Of a stretch of DNA of 14,984 bases, positions 5,988-14,397 are shown in pieces. The translations under genes were made by a program, and so were the position numbers. Source of the DNA: JBMOLK01 sp049325575. GTDB taxonomy: Bacteria; Bacillota; Clostridia; Acetivibrionales; Acetivibrionaceae. Position 1 is the stretch's first letter; each line of letters opens with the position of its first letter. The notes under the pieces are model-generated. The model worked only from the letters and a program-made list of their open reading frames with translations. It ran no database searches and had not been told where the DNA came from. The DNA lies in assembly GCA_049325575.1 (NCBI GenBank), contig JBMOLK010000115.1, positions 1 to 14,984 on the forward strand, written 5' to 3'.

Positions 5988-6935
5988 ATGTCATATGCAG
6001 CAGCAGGATTAAAACAAATTGTAATGTGCGACAAAGGGACACTGGCAACAACGCCAGTTGATCCAATTGCACTTGGCATCCGCAAAGATGCTGTATTAAC
6101 TATTAACCACTTCAAGCAGGTTGAAGATTACCGCAAACGAAAGTTACGCAATATGCTCAACTTTAAGCTCGAAGGAGAAACAATGCAGCCAACGATTTTT
6201 ACCTTCAAAAAAATGATTGATTGGCTAAATGGAAATGTTGATTTGCAGGTAGTAACGCAAAATCAATCCACCAGTGCTAAAGATGTCTGGAAATTTAACG
6301 CTGGCAAAGAGCTTGGGATTGATTTTGATTGGACTTATAACCAGGATGGACGAAGCTGTAAGATAACTTTTGAAAGGGCATTCCCCTACTCTGATGGAGT
6401 TACATTTATTGACGCCGCTGATAGCAACACGGCGGTAACATTCGCAGGCATAACAGATGACGGTACAGACCTCACACTTTATAGAGGTTCATCGCCGGAT
6501 AAGTTTGAAAAACCTGCAGCAACATCGCTTGGCAGCAGTTCTCTTGTCACCGTAAGATCAATGAACATCAAAACTGAGAATAAAAAATCAATTGACAATC
6601 TTTCGTTGGTTGATAATTTAATGATAACGCTTGAAATGACAGGCAGAGAAGCTGCAATCTCAGATTTTGTTACACGATTAAACAAAGGTATGCTTGATGG
6701 TGTTGTCTTCCAGGAAAAAAATTCAGGCACTTATTATGATAAGTTTGACTTTAATTCGTTAGTACTTTCTCAAACAGATGAGTTCGTAATTAATGATGAG
6801 GAAAGAACATTGAAGATTGTGCTTGAAGGGAGAGTGCCTATTTATGCAGTGAGCTTTTTATATGGCACTGGGAACGGCGGTGATGTTGCTGATACAAAAG
6901 GTACAACAGGTGGAACAGTTAAGTTTGGATATTAA
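5988..6935 (+). CDS. Candidate major tail tube protein
   Basis: This 315-residue protein lies where siphoviruses carry the tail tube gene: after the gp36/gp37-like connectors and before the tail assembly chaperone. It has a strong AAGGAG site. It is strand-rich with few long helices. An N-terminal domain has Y-R-K-R-K-L-R-N-M-L-N-F-K-L-E-G-E-T, typical of proteins forming a stacked ring with a beta-barrel. A serine/threonine-rich insert (about 140-200) may be a surface domain. The C-terminus is glycine-rich (G-T-G-N-G-G-D-V-A). No sheath gene accompanies it, so a non-contractile tail is likely. The call rests mainly on gene order; the sequence did not match a named family to my eye. Confidence 0.6.
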   Translation: MSYAAAGLKQIVMCDKGTLATTPVDPIALGIRKDAVLTINHFKQVEDYRKRKLRNMLNFKLEGETMQPTIFTFKKMIDWLNGNVDLQVVTQNQSTSAKDVWKFNAGKELGIDFDWTYNQDGRSCKITFERAFPYSDGVTFIDAADSNTAVTFAGITDDGTDLTLYRGSSPDKFEKPAATSLGSSSLVTVRSMNIKTENKKSIDNLSLVDNLMITLEMTGREAAISDFVTRLNKGMLDGVVFQEKNSGTYYDKFDFNSLVLSQTDEFVINDEERTLKIVLEGRVPIYAVSFLYGTGNGGDVADTKGTTGGTVKFGY

Positions 6936-6970
6936 TAATTGTTAATTGGTAATTGCGAATTGCAAATTAA
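6936..6970. repeat. Degenerate TAATTGN heptamer array
   Basis: Directly after the stop of the candidate tube gene five heptamers follow in phase: TAATTGT, TAATTGG, TAATTGC, GAATTGC and AAATTAA. This is the same unit as in the array at 3906-3999, with more drift at the seventh base. The next gene's AGAGG ribosome site follows at 6973-6977. Both arrays sit immediately behind the genes for the two most abundant virion proteins. Confidence 0.75.
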
Positions 6971-6982
6971 TTAGAGGCTAAG

Positions 6983-7228
6983 ATGGAACTAAAAATAAAA
7001 GTGGGAAAAGGTAATTACGCCTTAAGAACATTCGACAAGAACGGACAGCAAGTATATTACAGTTCAAGCCGGTTAAATGGATTTGTTATAATAGATGGTG
7101 AACTTAAATGTGATGTGCCGGGAGAATCAAAAACTTATGAATTAAAAGATTTAACAACTCTGAAAATTGTATCATCAGGAGAAATAAATGTACAGGATAA
7201 ATCAGGAAATTTATCATCTAAGAAGTAA
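6983..7228 (+). CDS. Small conserved-position tail-region protein, unknown function
   Basis: This 81-residue protein is not one I recognise. It is strand-rich (E-L-K-I-K-V-G-K-G-N-Y-A-L-R-T-F, then G-F-V-I-I-D-G-E-L-K-C-D-V-P) with a lysine/serine-rich end and no membrane segment. AGAGG lies five bases before the ATG. Its 3' end overlaps the tail assembly chaperone start by 41 bases, so the two are probably translated together. Its place between tube and chaperone suggests a tail assembly role, which remains inference. Confidence 0.65.
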   Translation: MELKIKVGKGNYALRTFDKNGQQVYYSSSRLNGFVIIDGELKCDVPGESKTYELKDLTTLKIVSSGEINVQDKSGNLSSKK

Positions 7229-7520
7229 ATATGCTCTTAGAGAATGGGGCATGATATTAAAAATATTATCAGAGCTTGATAGCAGCAATATTAATAACCA
7301 GATAATAACGCTTCTTGCAGATAACAAGCTGATTGATTTGCTGAATCTGATACTTGACCATCCAATTGTTGGTGATATTTACGAAGAAGATTTTGAGGAG
7401 GTGAATAAAGTTATAAGGGATTTTTTTTCGAGAAAGAGCGGATTGATAAAAAATACCAGCAGCTCTTTGGAAAACTGTATGAGGAATATGACAGAGCAGC
7501 CGGAGAGCTTGAGAGATTAA
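7188..7520 (+). CDS. Tail assembly chaperone, short (gpG-like) form
   Basis: This 110-residue helical protein lies just before the tape measure gene, the position of the lambda G chaperone. AGGAG lies six bases before its ATG, inside the end of the upstream gene. The first 80 residues are acidic and helical (L-R-E-W-G-M-I-L-K-I-L-S-E-L, then L-I-D-L-L-N-L-I-L-D-H-P) and end in V-I-R-D-F-F. The final 30 residues after the slippery site have a different, low-order composition, as expected for the short product of a frameshifting gene. It should hold the tape measure protein in solution during tail assembly. Sequence similarity to lambda G is not visible; the call rests on position and on the frameshift arrangement. 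Confidence 0.75.
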   Translation: MYRINQEIYHLRSKYALREWGMILKILSELDSSNINNQIITLLADNKLIDLLNLILDHPIVGDIYEEDFEEVNKVIRDFFSRKSGLIKNTSSSLENCMRNMTEQPESLRD

Positions 7521-7729
7521 GCGAATTAAAAGTAAACTATTATGATCCCGCAAGCGTAGATATAGATCCGTTAATATTTAAGCTCTCCGAAGGTGATATA
7601 TCAAAGACAGATTTGATCAATGAATTAGATGTTGAATATTGTTATGATTGGTATTACTTGATTAAAGTGCGTGAATTAAACGAGATGAAACTCAGAATTG
7701 CTGAATGGGAAAAAATAAAGAAAGATTAG
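7188..7729 (+). CDS. Tail assembly chaperone, -1 frameshift (gpGT-like) form
   Basis: A -1 shift on the T run at 7421-7428 joins the first 80 residues of the short chaperone to a 100-residue extension read from 7427 to the TAG at 7727-7729. The extension has no start codon at its beginning and opens just after a TAA at 7406-7408 in that frame, yet it reads as well-ordered protein: E-K-E-R-I-D-K-K-Y-Q-Q-L-F-G-K-L-Y-E-E-Y-D, then V-D-I-D-P-L-I-F-K-L-S-E-G, Y-C-Y-D-W-Y-Y-L-I-K and M-K-L-R-I-A-E-W-E. The product would have 180 residues. In tailed phages the longer form is made in small amounts and binds both tape measure and tube protein. Confidence 0.78.
7421..7468 (+). promoter_or_regulatory. 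Programmed -1 frameshift site with candidate stimulatory hairpin
   Basis: T_TTT_TTT at 7421-7427 is in the correct register of the zero frame (GAT TTT TTT TCG), the X_XXY_YYZ form in which both tRNAs can re-pair after slipping back. Five bases after it begins a 7-bp stem, AAAGAGC (7433-7439) pairing with GCTCTTT (7462-7468) across a 22-base loop. The spacing is right for a stimulator, but the stem is weak, so the hairpin is less certain than the slip site. Confidence 0.75.
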
Positions 7730-7833
7730 TCATTATCATAATTGCGAAATGGATCGGATTTACCAGGTTTGAACAATCTGGCGGCAATCAGATAAGAAAT
7801 TATAATTGCAAATATTACTAATAAAAAATCCAT
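7726..7833 (-). CDS. Antisense 35-residue membrane protein, candidate moron
   Basis: This short gene lies on the strand opposite to all its neighbours, in the 147-base gap between chaperone and tape measure genes. The protein starts M-D-F-L-L-V-I-F-A-I-I-I-S-Y-L-I-A-A, one membrane segment at residues 3-18, followed by a charged, probably cytoplasmic tail (R-L-F-K-P-G-K-S-D-P-F-R-N-Y-D-N-D). AGGAG (plus 7839-7843) lies five bases before the ATG and a promoter match lies just upstream. Its stop overlaps the stop of the frameshifted chaperone. A longer in-frame reading to 7986 enters the tape measure gene and lacks these signals. Independent expression and the position suggest a lysogenic gene, perhaps for superinfection exclusion, but no function can be shown. 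Confidence 0.6.
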   Translation of the reverse strand: MDFLLVIFAIIISYLIAARLFKPGKSDPFRNYDND

Positions 7834-7846
7834 ATTTACTCCTGAG

Positions 7847-7877
7847 CAAAAATAAGTAAATACAGAGAATATATCAA
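7847..7877 (-). promoter_or_regulatory. Bacteroidota-type promoter for the antisense membrane gene
   Basis: On the minus strand TTG (plus 7875-7877) is followed after 20 bases by TATTTTTG (plus 7847-7854), matching the TTG-N19-21-TAnnTTTG promoter of Bacteroidota. Transcription would start close to the AGGAG ribosome site, leaving a very short leader. The -33 element touches the first base of the tape measure start codon, so polymerase there could interfere with late transcription through this point. Confidence 0.5.
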
Positions 7878-10174
7878 TGCCAGATAATGAGATAAAACTT
7901 AAATTAGTGATTGATGGCAAAGAAGCATTAGCATCAATATCACTAACAGATAATGAGTTAAAAAAACTTGCAACATCTATTCGCAATGCAGGTGATGAAA
8001 GTAGAAACTCAGGTGAAAAGATTGTTCACGCATTTGCTCAAGCGAGAAATCTTATACAGGGATTAAAAGAAACGTTTTCATTAATCTCACAAGCATTACA
8101 ATCAAACATCACAGCCTATCAGGAACAAGAGGCTGCATTAGTTAAACTAACAACTGCACTAAATCAAACCAATCAACTTACCGATGCCAATGTAAAATCA
8201 TTAACAGATTATGCCGCACAGTTGCAGCGAACAACTATATACGGCGATGAAGTTACCGAAACGGTAATGGCTCAGTTGCTTGCTATGGGTTTGAGCGTTG
8301 AGCAAACAAAACAAGCAACACTGCAAGCCGCAAATCTTGCAACCGTAATGGGCACAGATTTAAACTCGGCGGCAAGGGCGATGGCGGATTTATTTAATGG
8401 CAATGTTGGAATGATTGGCAGATATGTAAAAGGACTTGATGAGACTATAATCAAAAGCGGCGATCTTGATAAAATAATGGCAATGCTAAATGAAAGAATC
8501 GGCGGGCAGGCAGAAGCAATTGGTAAATCAAGTGTTGGTGCTCTTGCAAGGATGAATAATGCTATTGGCGATTTAAAGGAAAATACAGGACAATTATTAT
8601 CGAATGCATTACAACCGTTTGTTAGTGTAATAAGTGATCTGGTTAAACGGTTAAATGATGTATCCCCTGAACTAAGTGGACTAATCGGGCTTGTTGGGTC
8701 TTTGACGACTGTTTTTGTAACATTAAGAGTAACGGGTATAATGCCGGCAATACAATCAATTGAATTATTTGGAATTGCTTTAACGGGTTTACGGGCGGCA
8801 TTTATAAAAACGGGAATAGGCGCACTGGTTGTGGCACTTGGATATGGATTTTATGAACTGGCAAAAGCTTATGAGCACTGGAAAGATGTATCAAGTGGTG
8901 CAGATAAGTCTTTTGAAGATGTGCTTACACAGGTAAAAAATGAATCATTAAAGCTATCTAAAAGTGAATTAGATTGGTCATTAAAAGATGCTGAAAAGCA
9001 AAAAGAAAAACTATCGGGTGACATAAAAAAACTTAAAAATGATATACAGAAAGCAAAAGAAGAAGTTGTTACAAAAGACAAAGACGGGAATGAATATAGA
9101 AATTATTATGAAACAGAAGAATCAAAAAGATTAAGCGAACAACTTAAACAGACTGAACAATTGATAAAACTTGAAGAGAGTAAAATCAAAATTTATAAAG
9201 ATGTACAGAATGTAAAGCAAGGGGGCGAAAAACTTACCGACGAGGAATTAAAAGCATTGTTTGAAAAAAACAAAGTTGAGCTCTCAGAAGCACAACGCCA
9301 TCAGGCAGCAATGTTAAAAATAACATCTGATAATGATTTTTTGATGCTATCTCAAAAGATTGAGCATTTTGATCAGATGATTGAGCTATATAAAAAGTAT
9401 GGGCAGGATATAACAGGATTGGTGAACCAGCGGGCCGAAGCCGAAGCCGAATTAAATAAAAAGACAGAGAAAAGTATAATACCAAGAGGGCTTGAAAAAA
9501 ATCTCAGGACAAAGTTAAAATTAATTGAGCTAAATGCTGATGAAACGACAAAGATTAATGAAGAACATGCGAAAGAACAGGCGAGGATAGAAGAATTAAC
9601 AACAGAAGACAAATTAAATTTATTGGATGAACAAAAGGTCGCAGTTGCAGATGCAATGGGGCAGATTGCCGGAGTATTTGCACAGCATACACTCGCATAT
9701 CAGGCATTTGCCAAAGCCCAAGCGCTGATAGATACTTATACGTCTGCTGAGGCAGCTTATAAATCTTTAGTAGGCATTCCCATCGTTGGTCCCGCTCTTG
9801 CAGTTGCCGCTGCCGCTGCGGCAGTAGTCGCTGGATTAGCACGTGTCGAACAAATCGGCAAAGTTGATATACCAAAAGGATATGCATTAGGAGGAAGGCT
9901 GCCAAAGGGTGAAGCAGGTTTTATTGAAGGTTATCACAATGAAATAATTGCGCCGGAAAAGACCTTTGTGGAAGTCTTTAAGCAGGAATTAAGACCTCAA
10001 ATATATGGCAATAATGCTACGTTAAATTATGATTTAAGCGGAATTAAAGATTCATTAAACAAGCTTAACAATGCCCTTGAGCAGGGTATTATTGCTCGTG
10101 CTTATCTTGATGATTATCAAGCGAAAAAAATTACAGCCAGAGGAAGTTATTTGTTAAATAAATCAAAATTATAA
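7877..10174 (+). CDS. Tail tape measure protein
   Basis: This 765-residue protein sets tail length and leads DNA entry. Residues about 20-250 are helical and resemble the tape measure core domain: Y-Q-E-Q-E-A-A-L-V-K-L-T-T-A-L, then V-M-A-Q-L-L-A-M-G and A-A-N-L-A-T-V-M-G-T-D-L-N-S-A-A. A-M-A-D-L-F-N-G-N-V-G-M-I-G-R-Y lies further on. Hydrophobic stretches lie at about 262-330, which may insert in the host membrane, and at about 630-660 (V-G-P-A-L-A-V-A-A-A-A-A-A-V-V-A-G-L-A). Charged coiled coil fills about 350-590. At the usual 1.5 angstrom per residue the tail would be near 115 nm. The ribosome site is weak (CAGAG). It follows the frameshifting chaperone, as in most siphoviruses. Confidence 0.92.
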   Translation: MPDNEIKLKLVIDGKEALASISLTDNELKKLATSIRNAGDESRNSGEKIVHAFAQARNLIQGLKETFSLISQALQSNITAYQEQEAALVKLTTALNQTNQLTDANVKSLTDYAAQLQRTTIYGDEVTETVMAQLLAMGLSVEQTKQATLQAANLATVMGTDLNSAARAMADLFNGNVGMIGRYVKGLDETIIKSGDLDKIMAMLNERIGGQAEAIGKSSVGALARMNNAIGDLKENTGQLLSNALQPFVSVISDLVKRLNDVSPELSGLIGLVGSLTTVFVTLRVTGIMPAIQSIELFGIALTGLRAAFIKTGIGALVVALGYGFYELAKAYEHWKDVSSGADKSFEDVLTQVKNESLKLSKSELDWSLKDAEKQKEKLSGDIKKLKNDIQKAKEEVVTKDKDGNEYRNYYETEESKRLSEQLKQTEQLIKLEESKIKIYKDVQNVKQGGEKLTDEELKALFEKNKVELSEAQRHQAAMLKITSDNDFLMLSQKIEHFDQMIELYKKYGQDITGLVNQRAEAEAELNKKTEKSIIPRGLEKNLRTKLKLIELNADETTKINEEHAKEQARIEELTTEDKLNLLDEQKVAVADAMGQIAGVFAQHTLAYQAFAKAQALIDTYTSAEAAYKSLVGIPIVGPALAVAAAAAAVVAGLARVEQIGKVDIPKGYALGGRLPKGEAGFIEGYHNEIIAPEKTFVEVFKQELRPQIYGNNATLNYDLSGIKDSLNKLNNALEQGIIARAYLDDYQAKKITARGSYLLNKSKL

Positions 10175-10183
10175 TGAGGAATT

Positions 10184-10549
10184 ATGAAACTAACATTAAA
10201 AGAAATATTACAGAACGTAGAAAGTCTTGGAAAACTTTTAAACAAAGAATTACCAGTTAAAACAGCTTATCGTCTTGGCAGATTATCAAAAGCACTGCAG
10301 AGCGAACTTGATCAATTTAATCTTACAAGGAATAATCTTATTAAAAAATATGGCAAAGAAAAAGACGGACAATATCAGATTGACCCTGAAGACAAAATTT
10401 CTATAGAAAAATTCAGCAAAGAAATTGATGAACTATTAGCAATTGAGATTAATATTGATGCCTATGATCCAATCTCAATTGATGATCTTGGAGAAATAAA
10501 ATTAAGTGCAATAGATATGAACAACTTATCAATATTTTTTAAAGAGTAA
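10184..10549 (+). CDS. Small helical phage protein downstream of tape measure
   Basis: This 121-residue protein is helical and charged. It has an N-terminal K-E-I-L-Q-N-V-E-S-L-G-K-L-L-N-K-E-L-P-V-K, then R-L-G-R-L-S-K-A-L-Q-S-E-L, and N-N-L-I-K-K-Y-G-K-E with an acidic C-terminal part (I-S-I-D-D-L-G-E-I-K-L-S). This plan recurs in many unrelated phage genomes as a conserved protein of unknown function. There is no membrane or signal segment. GAGG lies four bases before the ATG, and its stop overlaps the start of the hub/fibre gene by one base (TAATG). A role in tail assembly is likely from context only. Confidence 0.7.
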   Translation: MKLTLKEILQNVESLGKLLNKELPVKTAYRLGRLSKALQSELDQFNLTRNNLIKKYGKEKDGQYQIDPEDKISIEKFSKEIDELLAIEINIDAYDPISIDDLGEIKLSAIDMNNLSIFFKE

Positions 10550-13500
10550 TGACACACCAAATTAAGATAGAATTTGCAAATTATGTTGATGGGCAAACAC
10601 CCACGTGGGAGGATTGGAGCGAATATCTTGTCAATGCTCCAAATATATCTAAAAAAGTTGAATCAGAAAATGAAGGCGAAGCAGGCGTTATTGTATTTGA
10701 TAATGCAAATGTAACTTTTAGATATGAATATGGCAACCCGGTTTATGCTGTATTTAGTATTGATCTATCTACAAAGCAGAGATATTTATTCCGCATTTAC
10801 AAAGCCAATTCAGCCGGGCAATATGTTCAACTTTTTGAGGGGATGGCTGATTTTTCAACTATTGAATGGGACGGCAATTCACCGGTAATAAGTTTTGATA
10901 TAGTCGATAAGTTATCTGCAATTGGATTATTACAATCCTTGCCAGCAAGAACGGCAAAAAGTTTAAAGACAGAAAATCCGCCTTGGCTTACGCCTCTTAA
11001 TTGGAGTGCAGGACATTATTACAAAATAAATATTGGGAACAACCCAGAAGTAGTTATTGAAGTATTGAAAAATGAAGGCAGCGGAGAAGTGCATGTTGAT
11101 GTCGGTAATGTAACGCCCGTGTTCGAAGCGGGTGAAATATTAATGACTTATGATACAACAAATGGGACAAAAAAATATTTATTTGCTCAAGAAAGATATT
11201 TCTATCCAGGTAATTATCCTCCACAAAATGATACATGGTTATATTCTACAAATGATAGTGATAATTTAGTAGGTTCTTACCGTATAGACAGCAGCGATGG
11301 TGATGCCTATAAAATTGATACCCCATCAATTAAGCTAAAATATTTTAATGATATATTTTATATTGGTGAAATCTGTGACAAGATAACATCTACTCATAAT
11401 GGCATTCCAAGTGTAAAAGTAACTTCTTTCCAGGGATTAAAGATATTAGAATTATTAATCAAGCAAGCTTGGAGCAATATAAGCATAATCAAAAAAGGCA
11501 TTACGGCATATAATATTCCCTACAATTACTGGCGTCAAACGATAGATGAAAAACCTTTTCAAAAAGAACCGATTGAAGCATTAAAAATGCTTGCAGACAC
11601 TATGGGATGTTATGTTTATATTGATATATCAGGCAATGCAATAATACAAATTAAGGGGCAAAATGGGCTGACTAAATCAATTGGGACAACAGTAATAATT
11701 AATAAGACGAAGAAATATTTTTGGGATAAACTTGTCGATGGTGCGAATGTAGAAATAAAATCATGGATTGTAGATGCAGCTACGGGACAAAATTTAATAG
11801 GAAAGGCATTAGTAACAAAACAAACAATAGGTTTTACTACTGTTAATGGGATAAAACCAAGGAATGAATTAAAAAAAGAATTATTAACCGCAGATGGAAG
11901 CATAACAACTCAGGAGGGTTTAAATACATCAGCGGCCAATTATGCAATAAATTTAATGAATTTTTATGGATTAAGAAGGTCTTCATACAAAATTACATTT
12001 AACCTTGATGATAATATATTAAACAACCAATGGGAACTGGTTGACAATTTAATAATGGATGGGAATAACTATTTTTTTACTGGGATTCAATATAATTTAA
12101 GCAGCAATGTTGTGGATCTTGAGATGGTAGAAACACAGGGGCATGATTATGATCCCCGTGCACTTGTTTTTTCATTATCGGAGGCAAATAGCTTAAATAT
12201 TACTTCTAACCCATCAGCAGATACAGCTTCTCCAAGCGTGGGATATAATTATATATTCAATACCCCGCTGAGTCTTCTTGGGAGTACAGTTTCGCTTGAT
12301 TTTACTAATAACCTAAAGCTAACTACAAATAAACTTGACACAGCACAGCCGATCAAGACTACAGATACTCCAACATTTGCCCAGGTAAATTTATCTAATG
12401 CCGGCACATCAACACAGGCGGTGCGTGGAGATAGAAATATTGCAACATCAGCACCTTTAACTGGCGGTGGTGATTTAACTGCAAACAGGACACTGGCTTT
12501 GAGTTATAATGCAACTAATCTTAAACTTACATTGAATGCTTTAGATACTATTCAAGATATAGCCACAACCTCAACTCCAACATTTGCTCAAGTAAACTTA
12601 TCCAGTGCCGGCACATCAACACAGGCCGTCAGAGGTGATAGAAGTATTGCAACATCAGCACCTTTAACTGGCGGTGGTGATTTAACTGCAAACAGGACAC
12701 TGGCTTTGAGTTATAATACAACTAATCTTAAACTTACTTCTAATGCACTTGATACCATACAAAATATATCCTCCACAAGTTCACCTACTTTTGCCGGATT
12801 ATATATAAATGGAAGTATATTCCAGTCTACATCATCATTAATACAGAATAATTTTTTACCAGGTTGGACAGGTACAGGTTGGCGTATTGATTATGGTGTG
12901 ACAAATGCATCTTTTAGTAACCTTGAAATAGATAATTTGACAGTACGGAAGTCAATGAAAGTATTTGAATTTATAATCAATCAAATACGTGCAACAAATG
13001 GGAGCTTATTTGTTTCAAGTAGTGCAAAGGTTGCCTCAGCCACATTAACAACTGGTACAACTGAATATTATAGCATAACATTTGACGATCCTGAAGGATA
13101 TAATATATGTCCTTTTGCAATTGATGATATTCTGCTCATTCAAAGAGTGAGATTAGATTCCACTACATTAGTAAAAAGAATTGTCCTACAGGTTACATCA
13201 GTATCTTATACAACTATATCAACAACTGTTCTTTATCGAGATGGATTAATAGACAAAAATGATGTATGCGTACGTATAGGCAATGTCAGCAACACATCGA
13301 GGCAAGGAAATATATATCTTACAAGCGATGATGTTAATGCCCCCTATATTGACATAGCAGACAACGTAAATAGTTGGACTGCATGGCAGAGTCTTAATAA
13401 ATTAAAATTGCGTTTAGGTAAACTTGATGGGATTACCGATAGTTTTTTCGGTAATTTAAATGGTTATGGATTATATGCAAAATCTAATGTTTATCTTCGT

Positions 13501-14397
13501 GGCAAAATTTATGCCGAAAACGGCGGGTATATTGGAGGTTGGAACATAAGTAATAATTCCTTAACATCGCCATATATATATTCAGGGATAACATCTCAAA
13601 TGGAATTAATATCAGACTCAGCATTATCAAAAATTGGGTTATACCTAAATTATGATATTAACAACGACGATAGAATAATTAATTTATCTTTTGGGCGTAT
13701 TATTGATGGATATGGTGGACTAACCAGTAGTTATGGGTTTAGCTTTAGATCTTTAGGGGATAATTATTTTGAAATAAGCAATACTTTAAAACAAATTGCA
13801 GGGTGGGAATTTGATTCATCAAAATTAATAAAAGGCACACCAACTTTAGGAATTGCATTAAATACATCGTCAACTCCTTTTATATCTGGGGCATCGGCTA
13901 AAGGATTTGAAGTTTATGATTACACTAATCCAAAACTTTTTATCGGCAAAAAAGATGGAAATTCCCTTGATTGGAACATAACCGAACCGGATACATTAAC
14001 TATTAAAGGAACAATCAAATCATCAAGATTTTCAACAACTAATGTATTTGCTGGAGCTTATAATTATTTAGTAATAGATGCAGATAATAATGGATACTTT
14101 TTAAAAGCTCAAAGATATGTGGATCTTAATAATAATATGCATGTACTTATACAACCCAATGGTACAACAGATTTGATGTCTTTATACAATATTGCAAATG
14201 GAGTGGCACAGACTATTAATTTCAATTATTACAATGGACAACTTGGAATAAGTATCAATGGAGCGTATGCTATTAGATGGAGGGGAAACTTGGTTTCCGA
14301 TCCTAATTCTGATTTAAGATATGGTGACATATACTTTAATACTTATAATGCACGAGTATATATTTATACAAGCAATTCATGGGTCGCACTGAATTAA
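10549..14397 (+). CDS. Large tail hub/fibre protein, probable receptor-binding protein
   Basis: This 1282-residue protein is the last gene of the late operon. Residues 1 to about 550 are strand-rich and non-repetitive (I-K-I-E-F-A-N-Y-V-D-G, W-E-D-W-S-E-Y-L-V-N-A) and probably form the hub attached to the tail end. From residue 588 come 2.4 copies of a 69-residue fibre repeat with S-A-P-L-T-G-G-G-D-L-T-A-N-R-T-L-A-L, a motif frequent in phage fibres. A motif G-G-Y-I-G-G-W-N-I-S near residue 992 opens a further shaft domain. The C-terminus reads Y-G-D-I-Y-F-N-T-Y-N-A-R-V-Y-I-Y-T, then S-W-V-A-L-N, a common fibre tip ending. No intramolecular chaperone (peptidase S74) domain is seen. Hub and fibre functions joined in one chain would replace several separate tail-tip genes. 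Confidence 0.8.
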   Translation: MTHQIKIEFANYVDGQTPTWEDWSEYLVNAPNISKKVESENEGEAGVIVFDNANVTFRYEYGNPVYAVFSIDLSTKQRYLFRIYKANSAGQYVQLFEGMADFSTIEWDGNSPVISFDIVDKLSAIGLLQSLPARTAKSLKTENPPWLTPLNWSAGHYYKINIGNNPEVVIEVLKNEGSGEVHVDVGNVTPVFEAGEILMTYDTTNGTKKYLFAQERYFYPGNYPPQNDTWLYSTNDSDNLVGSYRIDSSDGDAYKIDTPSIKLKYFNDIFYIGEICDKITSTHNGIPSVKVTSFQGLKILELLIKQAWSNISIIKKGITAYNIPYNYWRQTIDEKPFQKEPIEALKMLADTMGCYVYIDISGNAIIQIKGQNGLTKSIGTTVIINKTKKYFWDKLVDGANVEIKSWIVDAATGQNLIGKALVTKQTIGFTTVNGIKPRNELKKELLTADGSITTQEGLNTSAANYAINLMNFYGLRRSSYKITFNLDDNILNNQWELVDNLIMDGNNYFFTGIQYNLSSNVVDLEMVETQGHDYDPRALVFSLSEANSLNITSNPSADTASPSVGYNYIFNTPLSLLGSTVSLDFTNNLKLTTNKLDTAQPIKTTDTPTFAQVNLSNAGTSTQAVRGDRNIATSAPLTGGGDLTANRTLALSYNATNLKLTLNALDTIQDIATTSTPTFAQVNLSSAGTSTQAVRGDRSIATSAPLTGGGDLTANRTLALSYNTTNLKLTSNALDTIQNISSTSSPTFAGLYINGSIFQSTSSLIQNNFLPGWTGTGWRIDYGVTNASFSNLEIDNLTVRKSMKVFEFIINQIRATNGSLFVSSSAKVASATLTTGTTEYYSITFDDPEGYNICPFAIDDILLIQRVRLDSTTLVKRIVLQVTSVSYTTISTTVLYRDGLIDKNDVCVRIGNVSNTSRQGNIYLTSDDVNAPYIDIADNVNSWTAWQSLNKLKLRLGKLDGITDSFFGNLNGYGLYAKSNVYLRGKIYAENGGYIGGWNISNNSLTSPYIYSGITSQMELISDSALSKIGLYLNYDINNDDRIINLSFGRIIDGYGGLTSSYGFSFRSLGDNYFEISNTLKQIAGWEFDSSKLIKGTPTLGIALNTSSTPFISGASAKGFEVYDYTNPKLFIGKKDGNSLDWNITEPDTLTIKGTIKSSRFSTTNVFAGAYNYLVIDADNNGYFLKAQRYVDLNNNMHVLIQPNGTTDLMSLYNIANGVAQTINFNYYNGQLGISINGAYAIRWRGNLVSDPNSDLRYGDIYFNTYNARVYIYTSNSWVALN
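12310..12806 (+). repeat. 207-bp in-frame direct repeats in the fibre gene
   Basis: Units begin at 12310, 12517 and 12724, a period of exactly 207 bases (69 codons); the third is partial and ends near 12806. Each opens with codons for N-L-K-L-T. Bases 12438-12510 and 12645-12717 are identical over 73 bp, including third codon positions, which points to a recent duplication or ongoing conversion. The remaining parts of the units have diverged in sequence but keep the frame. Confidence 0.9.

Noticed and set aside
7726..7986. Longer 86-residue form of the antisense gene
   Set aside because: The added N-terminal part is the antisense of the tape measure gene start, with no ribosome site; the start at 7833 has AGGAG and a promoter match.
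8869..9612. Minus-strand open frames inside the tape measure gene
   Set aside because: They are rich in Ser, Phe and Cys, as antisense of lysine/glutamate-rich coiled coil always is, and have no start signals.
11616..11903. Minus-strand open frame inside the hub/fibre gene
   Set aside because: It lies wholly in a well-supported gene on the other strand and has no ribosome site or recognisable domain.
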